In this document: one piece after another, positions 9,091 through 17,394 of the stretch
Position numbering within the stretch: position 1 is the stretch's first letter
Layout: each line of letters opens with the position of its first letter
NCBI RefSeq assembly: GCF_050113715.1
Contig: NZ_JBNJQR010000007.1
Coordinates: forward strand, 228,545-292,544
DNA from: Brevibacillus_H ginsengisoli
GTDB taxonomy: Bacteria; Bacillota; Bacilli; Brevibacillales; Brevibacillaceae
DNA length: 64,000 bases
Direction: 5' to 3'
The notes under the pieces: generated by a model
Databases searched by the model: none
What the model saw: only the letters and a program-made list of their open reading frames with translations
What the model was told of the DNA's origin: nothing
Program-made: the position numbers and the translations under genes

Positions 9091-10323
9091 CTAATATTTC
9101 GTGGATAGCTGCGGCGGTCCGGATTTGGGTCCATACGGTCCTTCGTCGAGCCACCTTCCCAAGCGCGGCATGATTGGCGCTAATGAAGCGGCAACTTCTC
9201 GTTTCATATTGATCATCGGAGAACTTCCCTGAATGTGTTCAAGTGCGATACCTGCGCAATCCCGGTTATATTGTGCCGCAATTTTGCGTTCCTCGGCCGC
9301 GTCCAGTATCGCTTGCTTGGCGGTATTGCGATCAGATGAGTGGATTGCCGCATGAATGCCTTTCGCCGCTATCAGTGCATCAGGCACACCCGAGTTCATC
9401 CCGCGAGCACCAAATGGCGCGAAAAGATGTGCGGCTTCTCCGGCGAGCAGCACTCGACCATGGGCGTCCGTAAAGCTTTGTGCAACGACCTGATAAAATT
9501 GGTACGTAGACACCCAGGTAATGCGATCAGCATATTTGGGATCCATTACTTTTGGCAGCCATTTGCGAACTCCCTCAACGCCACCGAACTCTTGTGGATC
9601 GTCTCCTTCAAGCAGCTGCAAATCTACCCTCCAACCGCCTGCAAATGGCACGTATAGTACATTCCTGCCACCAATCGCGGGATGTTGATAGTGAAAAACA
9701 CGTTCAAGCGGTAACGGATTGTCCGCATCTTCTTTGACATCCACGACAAGGAAGAAGTCGTTGGTGCGTGGACCTTCCATCTCGATTCCAAGCGACTTTC
9801 GGACAGTTGAACGAGCTCCATCCGCGGCGATCAAATACTCCGCTGTCCATACTGAGCCCGATTCTGTTCTTACAGTCACTCCCTGGTCATCTGTTGTGAC
9901 ATCCTGGACAGGAGTGCTCCACACAAATTCCACTCCCGCATCAAGGCAAGCCTCATATAAAAAGCGTTCAGCTTCAACCTGCGGGAGACTAGAAAATGGC
10001 GGGAGTTCATTCGCACTTGGAGTCGGGTACTTTTTTACATAGACTTCGTTATCCCGATACAACGTGCGTTTGACTGGCCAGACAACTCCATTTTCCGCAA
10101 AAGTAAACCCGAGTCCAGGATAGATGTCTTCAAGATGCTTTAAGGTTGCTTTATGCAAATAGATCGCTCTGCTACCCGGCCGAGTACGCCCCTCAGCCTC
10201 TGCCTCCAATATGGTTGCTTGTATTCCAAGTTTTCGAAGTGCCAGGGCTGCCGTCAAACCGATCGGTCCAGCGCCAATAACCAAAGCTTGACGGTGAAAC
10301 TGATTGCTATCGTGAGTACTCAT
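9091..10323 (-). CDS. FAD-dependent aromatic monooxygenase (FAD_binding_3 family)
   Basis: This ~410-residue flavoprotein has the N-terminal GxGxxG motif (VIGAGPIGLTAAL), the DG motif (YLIAADGARSTVRK) and the second FAD contact LLAGEAAHLFAPFGARGMN. The usual GD is GE here. This is the class that hydroxylates phenolic acids, for example 3-hydroxybenzoate 6-hydroxylase, salicylate hydroxylase and MhpA. Gentisate genes nearby make 3-hydroxybenzoate or a related acid a reasonable substrate, but this is unproven. The start is the ATG at 10323 behind GGAGG. An in-frame upstream ATG lacks a site. A TACCG-N4-CGGTA palindrome lies in its leader at 10406-10419. Confidence 0.85.
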   Translation of the reverse strand: MSTHDSNQFHRQALVIGAGPIGLTAALALRKLGIQATILEAEAEGRTRPGSRAIYLHKATLKHLEDIYPGLGFTFAENGVVWPVKRTLYRDNEVYVKKYPTPSANELPPFSSLPQVEAERFLYEACLDAGVEFVWSTPVQDVTTDDQGVTVRTESGSVWTAEYLIAADGARSTVRKSLGIEMEGPRTNDFFLVVDVKEDADNPLPLERVFHYQHPAIGGRNVLYVPFAGGWRVDLQLLEGDDPQEFGGVEGVRKWLPKVMDPKYADRITWVSTYQFYQVVAQSFTDAHGRVLLAGEAAHLFAPFGARGMNSGVPDALIAAKGIHAAIHSSDRNTAKQAILDAAEERKIAAQYNRDCAGIALEHIQGSSPMINMKREVAASLAPIMPRLGRWLDEGPYGPKSGPPQLSTKY

Positions 10324-10405
10324 TTCAATTCCTCCTGCTACTTTCCAAGATTCATTCATTGAAAATATTATTAACTAAATAATAGCAATCTTTCGAAAAT
10401 TACAG

Positions 10406-10419
10406 TACCGTCATCGGTA
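10406..10419. promoter_or_regulatory. 14-bp palindrome upstream of the monooxygenase gene
   Basis: TACCGTCATCGGTA is a perfect 5-bp inverted repeat around a 4-bp centre, 83 bp upstream of the monooxygenase start in a 195-bp non-coding gap. It could be an operator. No sigma-54 motif is visible in this gap, unlike the other gaps of the region. Confidence 0.3.
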
Positions 10420-10518
10420 ACGAATTAGTCCTGATTCTTCCTACACCATGCAGGAAAAATCAACGAACCTCCTCCACCAGCACTTCGACTTGTTACGATT
10501 TCGTAGCTTCATCGTACC

Positions 10519-12105
10519 TTATATGGCTGCGGTTACTTTCAATCGGCTCAATACCTCCTGAGCCGCACGTTCCCCGGTCTCGACTCCACCATTCATAAAC
10601 TGTTGATACTTCAGCGATGTATGCTCTCCGGCAAAGAAACAATTCCCCTCTGGTTCTCCCATGATTCCTCTGAACTTCGTGTACTGACCCACCGTGTAGC
10701 AAGAGTACGAACCTTTAGCCCACGGATACCCCGGCCAATAATCGAGTACCGCTTTGCCGTTCCATTTACTCGATAAGCCCGGCAACTCTGGCTCTATAAG
10801 CTTTAAGAAGTCCTTAGCGTATGACGTCGCTGATCCACTTCCGAAACTATCCCCAATCTTTCCACCAGTGAAGTCCACAAGAATCCCTGATTGCCCCGAT
10901 TGGCCTCTGGTCGCATCCCATGTATCCTGATATCCTTCGTCAGAAACAAACGCTCCGCTACTGCCCAGTGATTCCCAATGGCGATCTGTAAATTGCAGCG
11001 CAAGCTTGGAGCAAGTCGCTACTCCCATCTCGGCGATCGCCGTATTCTTCAAGTCTCTGAATCCCGCTCTACTGATATCGACATTCCGAAGAGTAGCGAC
11101 TGGGAGGGCAAGAATGACATAATCCGCTTTCGTATTTTTGCCATTTGAGAAGCCAAGCGTATAGGAGCCGTCACTATTTTGTTTAATAGCTTCTAACGGG
11201 TAGGACGTTTGGATTTGGTTTTTCAAAACTTTTGCCAAACCTTGTGGGACAAGATCGTTTCCGCCATGTACATGATATCGCTCATCAGAAGGACCGAATG
11301 GTTCGAATTCATCCTTGCTCGACTGACTCATTCCGTATACCAGCGTCAAGGCGCTAATTTCACTACTCTCCATCCCGACACTGGCAGTATAGGCGAGATC
11401 CACCATTTTTCCGAATTTTGATTTCATTCCGGAGGGGACGGTTGCATTTATCCAATCGACTACAGACATGTGATCCAATTGCTGGCCACGCTTCGTATAT
11501 TGGTTATAGAACGTATCCGGGCCCGCGTCTCTGGCATCAGCCTGAAGCTTCTTCCAAATCTGCGAGAATGTTTTGGCAGTTTCTTCGAAGGAATACAGCG
11601 ACCCATCGATAATGACTCGGAAATCTCCCTTCTCATAAGCCCATAAGTCATCCACTTGCAAATTCAACTCGTTAATGATTTGCAGAAGAGCTGTATGATC
11701 TGAATTGATCAGCTCTCCTCCGCGTTCAATCATTTGTCCGTCGGCAAAGCCATCCCGTTTAGTCCAGCAACGACCGCCAACACGAGTTGAAGCCTCATAG
11801 ACCTGCGCAATGATTCCAGCTTGTTTGAGACGATAGGCGGCTGTCAGTCCAGCAAGTCCAGCACCAACTACCGCAACCCTAGGAGACGCTTCCGCATGAA
11901 CGATACGAGTTCCCAGGTTCCAGATTGTCGGCGGGACCGCCAAAACAGAAGCGGTCAGCATCGCTTTTTGCAAAAAATCTCTTCGTGAAATACTATTTTG
12001 AAGGCGTTCTTCCATTACTTGTTCAACAGGGACATTTCGTGTTGCCGCTTCCCTTGCAACCGAAGCAGCCGATTTCAATTGGCGAATGAACGGGGAATTT
12101 GACAT
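10519..12105 (-). CDS. FAD-dependent monoamine oxidase with Tat signal
   Basis: A 528-residue flavin amine oxidase. Residues 1-74 form a long leader with a twin-arginine motif (SRRDFLQKA, 40-48), a hydrophobic stretch and VHAEA, predicting Tat export in folded, FAD-loaded form. Then come VAVVGAGLAGLTAAYRLKQAG (FAD binding) and the C-terminal amine-oxidase signature around GNCFFAGEHTSLKYQQFMNG. It would oxidise a primary or aromatic amine to an aldehyde, ammonia and H2O2. It follows an aldehyde dehydrogenase gene by 31 bp under one sigma-54 promoter, giving an amine to aldehyde to acid pair, although the two enzymes would sit on opposite sides of the membrane. Confidence 0.88.
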   Translation of the reverse strand: MSNSPFIRQLKSAASVAREAATRNVPVEQVMEERLQNSISRRDFLQKAMLTASVLAVPPTIWNLGTRIVHAEASPRVAVVGAGLAGLTAAYRLKQAGIIAQVYEASTRVGGRCWTKRDGFADGQMIERGGELINSDHTALLQIINELNLQVDDLWAYEKGDFRVIIDGSLYSFEETAKTFSQIWKKLQADARDAGPDTFYNQYTKRGQQLDHMSVVDWINATVPSGMKSKFGKMVDLAYTASVGMESSEISALTLVYGMSQSSKDEFEPFGPSDERYHVHGGNDLVPQGLAKVLKNQIQTSYPLEAIKQNSDGSYTLGFSNGKNTKADYVILALPVATLRNVDISRAGFRDLKNTAIAEMGVATCSKLALQFTDRHWESLGSSGAFVSDEGYQDTWDATRGQSGQSGILVDFTGGKIGDSFGSGSATSYAKDFLKLIEPELPGLSSKWNGKAVLDYWPGYPWAKGSYSCYTVGQYTKFRGIMGEPEGNCFFAGEHTSLKYQQFMNGGVETGERAAQEVLSRLKVTAAI

Positions 12106-12136
12106 ATGATCCTACCTCCATGCCTTTTTTATTTTA

Positions 12137-13627
12137 TTAATCGTTGTTGTAGTAACCTAACGGAGCAACTTCGAGATTCATATTGATCTGTTTCACTTCT
12201 GTAAAGGCATCTAATCCAAACGTTCCTAGTTCACGCCCAACTCCGCTCTGTTTATATCCGCCCCAAGGAGCTTCAATATAGGTTGGATGATAGGTGTTGA
12301 TCCAGGTGATTCCCGCGCGCAGTTTTTTGACCACACGCATTCCCTTGGCCCCATCTTGCGTAAATACGCCGCCCGCCAAGCCGTAGATGGTATCATTCGC
12401 GAGACGGATTGCCTCCGCTTCATCCCTGAACCGTTGAATGACCAATACGGGACCAAAAATCTCTTCCTTAACAATTCGCATGTCAGAAGTCACATTGGTA
12501 AAAATCGTGGGTGCGACATAGTTTCCCTTTTCGTATTCTCCATCTGTCAGGCGATGGCCGCCTAAAACGAGGGTCGCGCCTTCAGCCTTGCCGATCTCGA
12601 TGTACTCCAGGACTTTCTGCATATGACCTTGTGAAATTAACGGTCCCATCTCATTACGTTCATCCAATCCACTGCCAATCCGGATCTTCTTGCTGCGCCG
12701 CACAAGCTCTTCGACAAAACGATCATGGATAGAATCTTCGACAAGCAACCGCGATCCGGCAGAACATACTTGTCCTTGGTTCACAAAGATCGCAAACATC
12801 GCATATTCAATCGCCGTATCAAAATCAGCATCGGCAAAAACAATATTCGGTGATTTGCCGCCGAGCTCCAACGAAATTTTCTTGATGTTGCCAGAAGCGG
12901 CCTGCATGATGCTTCTGCCTGTCGCAGTGCCTCCGGTAAAGGCTACTTTATCGACTAGAGGACTAGCCGCCAATTCATGACCGACTACCGCACCAGTACC
13001 TGGCACCAGGTTGACGACACCGGGCGGAAACCCTACTTCCTCCATTAATCGAAACAGTGTAAGCGCTGTCAAAGGAGTGATCTCTGAAGGCTTTAATACA
13101 ACCGTATTGCCCGCTGCGAGACATGGTGCAAGCTTCCATGCCGCCATTACCAACGGATAATTCCACGGTACGATCAAACCGCAGACCCCAATCGGTTCGC
13201 GAACCACCATGGACATCATCGGATCGGCAACCTGATAGGTCTGCCCTAAAGGCTTGGTAATCAAACCGGCGTAGTAACGAAAGCACTCATACGCCTCCTG
13301 CACATCGTGGCGGCTTTCTCGAAGCGCTTTCCCTGTATTCTGGGATTCCAGTATCGCAAGTTCTTCCGCTCGTTGCTCGATTCTGTCAGCTAACGCATGA
13401 AGCAGCCGAGCGCGTTCCACAGGTGGAATGTCTGGCCAATCCGTCTCATCAAATGCCCTTCTCGCTTCCTTGATCGCTTTGCGCACATCACCTAATCCAC
13501 CTTCCGGAACAACAGCGATCACTTCTCCGGTAGCAGGATTAACAATCTCTCTTACAGCCCCATCCTCGGCATCTGCCCATTGTCCTGCGATATACAACTT
13601 CCACGATTCCTTTGTTTGAGATGTCAC
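12137..13627 (-). CDS. NAD(P)-dependent aldehyde dehydrogenase (betaine/aminoaldehyde type)
   Basis: This ~496-residue ALDH has the catalytic glutamate in SLELGGKSPNIVF and the nucleophile cysteine in NQGQVCSAGSRL, with the GGYKQSGVGRELG tail. It is closely similar to the second ALDH at 22046-23524, suggesting paralogues with related aldehyde substrates. The start chosen is GTG at 13627, behind GGACAGGAGCG. The open frame continues upstream to 13699, but that extension would include the sigma-54 promoter at 13674-13690 and so cannot be translated from this promoter. It is the first gene of the ALDH-MAO unit and probably EBP1-controlled. Confidence 0.9.
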   Translation of the reverse strand: MTSQTKESWKLYIAGQWADAEDGAVREIVNPATGEVIAVVPEGGLGDVRKAIKEARRAFDETDWPDIPPVERARLLHALADRIEQRAEELAILESQNTGKALRESRHDVQEAYECFRYYAGLITKPLGQTYQVADPMMSMVVREPIGVCGLIVPWNYPLVMAAWKLAPCLAAGNTVVLKPSEITPLTALTLFRLMEEVGFPPGVVNLVPGTGAVVGHELAASPLVDKVAFTGGTATGRSIMQAASGNIKKISLELGGKSPNIVFADADFDTAIEYAMFAIFVNQGQVCSAGSRLLVEDSIHDRFVEELVRRSKKIRIGSGLDERNEMGPLISQGHMQKVLEYIEIGKAEGATLVLGGHRLTDGEYEKGNYVAPTIFTNVTSDMRIVKEEIFGPVLVIQRFRDEAEAIRLANDTIYGLAGGVFTQDGAKGMRVVKKLRAGITWINTYHPTYIEAPWGGYKQSGVGRELGTFGLDAFTEVKQINMNLEVAPLGYYNND

Positions 13628-13673
13628 TATTTTTCTCGCTCCTGTCCTTTTAATTTTCGTAATTATCTGTAAA

Positions 13674-13690
13674 AGCAAAGAGTGTGCCAA
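13674..13690 (-). promoter_or_regulatory. Sigma-54 promoter of the ALDH-monoamine oxidase operon
   Basis: On the minus strand the sequence reads TTGGCACACTCTTTGCT. GG and GC are separated by exactly 10 bp, a near-perfect -24/-12 element. Transcription would start near 13662, about 35 nt before the GTG start. An EBP1-type enhancer lies ~65 bp upstream. Confidence 0.9.
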
Positions 13691-13754
13691 CCATTCCACT
13701 TGGAAAACAGTGAACTTGAAGCCTGATGCTTAAATTGCGAAGCGTTAATCCTGA

Positions 13755-13783
13755 TGACATCACGCATCACTTATTGATGCCAA
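13755..13783. promoter_or_regulatory. Candidate EBP1 enhancer (UAS), copy 1
   Basis: TGACATCACGCATC, then 7 bp, then GATGCCAA. The core is the inverted repeat GCATC-N7-GATGC. The same motif recurs at 15817-15844 and 20525-20551, each time 60-90 bp from a sigma-54 promoter. This copy overlaps the last codons and stop of the EBP1 gene and lies upstream of the ALDH promoter. Confidence 0.8.
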
Positions 13784-15512
13784 ATTGCATGGAATTCCCC
13801 ATGTGATATTTTTGAATCTTTCTCACGATCGTTGATTGATTTACCCTCAAACAGTTGGCCATCTCTCTCGTCGTTTTGCATCTTGCCATCGCTTTTTGAA
13901 GGATCTGTTTTTCAACTTCCTCCAGGTAAGGCAATAAGGGAGGCAGTTCTTTTTCCATGTCTCCAATCTCTTGTTCGATAGGACTGAAAGGAACGGTCTG
14001 CTCCGAAGTCCCAAACAAATCAAGCTTTCCTGTTACAACAAACCTCTCAATTGCGTTTTCCAGCTCCCTGACATTCCCCGTCCACGAGTACTTCAGCAAT
14101 TGCTCCAGTTGATGTTCCTGAATTTCCGCGCGCTTTACATACCTATTATTGAAAAGGGAAAGAAAATGGAAGGCCAAGACATGGATGTCTTCTCTTCGCT
14201 CTCTGAGTGGCGGGATGTGAATAGGAATGATGTTGATCCGATAGTAAAGATCTTCTCGGAACGATCCGGCGGATACCATTTTCTCCAGATTCCGATTCGT
14301 CGCGGTAATAATCCTGACGTCGACTTTTTTGGGCTTGCCTCCGCCGACTCTCATAATCACCTTTTCTTGCAATACATGAAGCAGTTTCACCTGAAGCTGA
14401 AGCGGAAGCTCGCCGATTTCATCCAAGAATACCGTCCCTTTATCCGCCAGCTCGAATATCCCAAGCTTTCCACCTTTTCTGGCTCCCGAGAATGCGCCCT
14501 CCTCATAACCAAACAACTCGGACTCCAGCAAATTATCAGGAATGGCCCCGCAGTTCACCGTGATAAAGGGTTTATCATGACGATTGCTCAACAGGTGAAT
14601 TTCCTTGGCGATCATCTGCTTGCCCACACCGGTCTCTCCCAGGATGAGCACAGAGGTGTCTACGGAAGCAACCGATTTGATCTGTTCATAGATGTCCTGC
14701 ATCTTTTTACTCTTGAAAATCAGCGGTTTTTCTTCAAATTGTTTCCGTTGTGTTCGGCTGACTTCCTTCTGATAGTTGTCCAACAGGTTTTTCAACTCTT
14801 CAAACTGTGAAGCAAGCTTACTAACTTCTGAAGTATCTTTGGTAATGGAGACCACCCGCACAATCTCGCCATCCTCATTTTGAATCGGAATGGATTCAAT
14901 CATAAAAACTTCTCCAGTTGGCGTATACTGCAGGCTTTTTTCCCTTTTTCCCGATTTCAGCACTTTTACGGTGACAGAAGGATAAAACGCTCTTTCTCTC
15001 TCAAGATCATATACATTCCTTCCTACAAATTCCTGATCATCTTTTCCTGAAACCTTGAGTACGTTGCCGTTGCCGTCGGTTACAAAAATACTGTGGTAAA
15101 AGTTATGGAATACCGCTTGCAATTCTTGCAGCAACCATTTGTCTTTCGAAACGAACTCTTTGATTTTGGTGTCAAAATTCCAATCGATAACTCCCTTAAT
15201 CTTTCCGTCTTCCATTTGGTAAACAGCGACCTTGTTCATCATTTCGGAGAGATCTATTTCATCATTGCCGCTTACCAGAATCGTCTTGACGATCATATCT
15301 TCATACTGCATGGAGGGAGAATAGCCCTCGTTCTTGATCTTTTCAAATATAGATTGGCGTCGAATGCATCCCTTAATCTTGTCTTCTACTTGCAAGACAA
15401 ACCAATTGGAATTGGATTGGATGGCTGCTAGTAAAATATCGTCAAAAGGAGCAGGATACGGGATACATTCAACATCGACCAGAAAATAATCTTCTACTCT
15501 CAAAAAGCTCAC
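13767..15512 (-). CDS. Sigma-54-dependent transcriptional activator (EBP1)
   Basis: This ~581-residue enhancer-binding protein has an N-terminal sensor region (1-120, unrecognised), a PAS-like domain (about 140-240) and a short coiled coil. The AAA+ domain follows with GETGVGKQ (Walker A), the sigma-54 contact loop GAFSGA, TVFLDEIGEL (Walker B) and FREDLYYRINIIPIHIPPLRER. A Fis/TyrR-like helix-turn-helix (TTREMANCLRVNQSTIVRKIQKY) ends the protein. Its binding sites are probably the three GCATC-N6/7-GATGC motifs in this region, so it should control the amine genes on both sides. The GTG at 15512 follows an AGGAG and a GAGGGG stretch and is preferred; a GTG at 15539 has no good site. Confidence 0.92.
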   Translation of the reverse strand: MSFLRVEDYFLVDVECIPYPAPFDDILLAAIQSNSNWFVLQVEDKIKGCIRRQSIFEKIKNEGYSPSMQYEDMIVKTILVSGNDEIDLSEMMNKVAVYQMEDGKIKGVIDWNFDTKIKEFVSKDKWLLQELQAVFHNFYHSIFVTDGNGNVLKVSGKDDQEFVGRNVYDLERERAFYPSVTVKVLKSGKREKSLQYTPTGEVFMIESIPIQNEDGEIVRVVSITKDTSEVSKLASQFEELKNLLDNYQKEVSRTQRKQFEEKPLIFKSKKMQDIYEQIKSVASVDTSVLILGETGVGKQMIAKEIHLLSNRHDKPFITVNCGAIPDNLLESELFGYEEGAFSGARKGGKLGIFELADKGTVFLDEIGELPLQLQVKLLHVLQEKVIMRVGGGKPKKVDVRIITATNRNLEKMVSAGSFREDLYYRINIIPIHIPPLRERREDIHVLAFHFLSLFNNRYVKRAEIQEHQLEQLLKYSWTGNVRELENAIERFVVTGKLDLFGTSEQTVPFSPIEQEIGDMEKELPPLLPYLEEVEKQILQKAMARCKTTREMANCLRVNQSTIVRKIQKYHMGNSMQFGINK

Positions 15513-15816
15513 TTCCCCCTCAACTCCTCGCTTAATCACTTTTTGTTGCCTGAAATTACCTTTTTCTCATTATTCAAAACATTTCCTCTATAGTCAATCG
15601 CTCATTCGTTTCAAGTATGCTTTGAACGTAAGGCGGATTATTCTATGAAGGGAACGCTGTAATAATGATGCAAGGTTCTTCCAGCAAAAAAAGTAGAGCG
15701 AGGATCCTTGTCTCGTCCTGAAAGTTTTCACTACCATTGACTTCGAGACACTGCAAAGAGCATGCCAATTTCAAATCAAATCAGCATACATTTTTCAATC
15801 GCTTCTTCGCTCTTTA

Positions 15817-15844
15817 TGACATAACGCATCGGGTCCTGATGCAA
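15817..15844. promoter_or_regulatory. Candidate EBP1 enhancer (UAS), copy 2
   Basis: TGACATAACGCATC, 7 bp, GATGCAA, matching copies 1 and 3. It lies 70 bp upstream of the sigma-54 promoter of the permease gene, in the 508-bp gap between EBP1 and the permease. Apart from this site and the promoter, I see no gene or other strong structure in that gap. Confidence 0.8.
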
Positions 15845-15913
15845 CCTTCCATCAGAAACAATTTCTCCTGCGATCTGATTTGAGTGTATCTGTAAGCCCG
15901 AGAATAGAATTAC

Positions 15914-15930
15914 TTGGCATATTTTTTGCA
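15914..15930 (+). promoter_or_regulatory. Sigma-54 promoter of the permease-amidohydrolase operon
   Basis: TTGGCATATTTTTTGCA has GG and GC 10 bp apart and a T-rich centre. Transcription would start near 15942, leaving a leader of about 80 nt before the permease ATG. Confidence 0.88.
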
Positions 15931-16020
15931 ATTTTCAATAAATTATGCCATCAAATGAAGGGAGGACATGTTTTATCCACATTGGGGATTTTTTGCAATA
16001 AACATTAAGGGGGGCGGGTC

Positions 16021-17388
16021 ATGAATCAACCAACATCTCTCAAGCGGTCACTTACTCTTTTCCATGTTGTTGTCTTTGGACTTTCCTACATGGTTCCTTT
16101 TACGGTGTTCACTACTTACGGAGTGGCTACCGATTTGTCTCAGGGGATGTTGCCGGCAGCGTATGTCTTTGCCCTTTTGGCGATGATGTTTACCGCTTAT
16201 AGCTACGGCAGAATGTCTCAAGCGTTTCCGATCGCTGGTTCCGCCTACACCTATACCCAGAAAGCGATAAATCCTTATCTTGGATTTCTAGTCGGCTGGG
16301 CAATCTTAATGGACTATTTATTTATGCCGATGCTCAATTATCTGATCGGTGGACTCTATCTTTCTTCTTACTTTCCGTCCATTCCCACTCCTGTTTTGAT
16401 CATTCTTCTAATTCTCATTACAACCGTGATCAGCATTTTCGGAGTCAAAGTAGGGACCAGTATCAACGCGTTATTTATTGTCTTCCAATATCTGTTCCTC
16501 ATCGTTTTTGTCTTTTTGTCGGTGAAGGGCATTCTGAACGGAATGGGAACCGGAACGCTTGCCTCCATCAAGCCGTTTTACAATCCTGATGTGCCTTTAT
16601 CCTCCATCGTTTCAGCGGCCTCGATTCTATGTCTATCCTTCTTGGGATTTGATGCGGTCACGACGATTTCCGAAGAAACCATTCAGCCTAGAAAGACCAT
16701 TCCCAAAGCGATTTTGATTGTCACGCTGCTGGGAGGTGCCCAGTTTATCTTCATTGCCTATATCGGACATATGATTTTTCCTAACTATCATCTATTTCAA
16801 CAATTGGATTCCGCCTCTCTTGAACTCTTGGAATTTGTCGGCGGAAATGTGATGGCCTCCATATTTGTCGCGGCAACGGTCCCGATCGTTGTGGCTGTCA
16901 ATATCTTGGCCAAGGCAAGTGTGACGCGGATCTTGTATGCGATGGGACGAGATTCTGTTCTTCCCAAAAAAGCTTTCGCCTACATTCACCCGAAATTCAA
17001 AACTCCTGTCTTCAATATCATTTTGGTGGGGATTCTTTCCCTCTCTGCCCTATTCGTTGACCTTGTGACGGCAACCTCGTTTATCAATTTTGGAGCGCTT
17101 GTCGCTTTTACTTGTGTCAATCTCTCCGTCATCGCCTGGTATTTTGTCCGTAATAAACGTCGCTCACCAAAGGACACCTTTTTCTATCTCATTCTCCCCT
17201 TGATTGGCGCGGGATTTACCAGTTGGCTATGGACCACTTTGGAGAGAAATTCCTTAATACTTGGAAGCATCTGGGTATCCTGTGGATTTATCTATCTCTT
17301 GTATATCACCAAGATGTTTACCAAACGTCCTCCTGAGCTGGATTTTAGTGAGATTGAACAGGAAAATGAAATTAGCATAGGAGGTTAA
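16021..17388 (+). CDS. APC-family amino acid/polyamine permease
   Basis: A 455-residue membrane protein with about 12 hydrophobic segments and the APC-family N-terminal segment (FGLSYMVPFTVFTTYGVA). It also has the conserved FLGFDAVTTISEET loop in the sixth helix region. PuuP-like putrescine importers are in this family, and the neighbouring PatA-type aminotransferase and monoamine oxidase make an amine or polyamine a likely substrate. AAGGGGGGCGGG precedes the ATG. It is followed 6 bp later by the amidohydrolase gene, so the two form an operon from the sigma-54 promoter at 15914. Confidence 0.88.
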   Translation: MNQPTSLKRSLTLFHVVVFGLSYMVPFTVFTTYGVATDLSQGMLPAAYVFALLAMMFTAYSYGRMSQAFPIAGSAYTYTQKAINPYLGFLVGWAILMDYLFMPMLNYLIGGLYLSSYFPSIPTPVLIILLILITTVISIFGVKVGTSINALFIVFQYLFLIVFVFLSVKGILNGMGTGTLASIKPFYNPDVPLSSIVSAASILCLSFLGFDAVTTISEETIQPRKTIPKAILIVTLLGGAQFIFIAYIGHMIFPNYHLFQQLDSASLELLEFVGGNVMASIFVAATVPIVVAVNILAKASVTRILYAMGRDSVLPKKAFAYIHPKFKTPVFNIILVGILSLSALFVDLVTATSFINFGALVAFTCVNLSVIAWYFVRNKRRSPKDTFFYLILPLIGAGFTSWLWTTLERNSLILGSIWVSCGFIYLLYITKMFTKRPPELDFSEIEQENEISIGG

Positions 17389-17394
17389 AAGTCT

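Noticed and set aside
13971..14810. 279-codon open frame on the plus strand
   Set aside because: Antisense to the AAA+ and PAS regions of EBP1. The EBP1 motifs prove the minus frame is coding.
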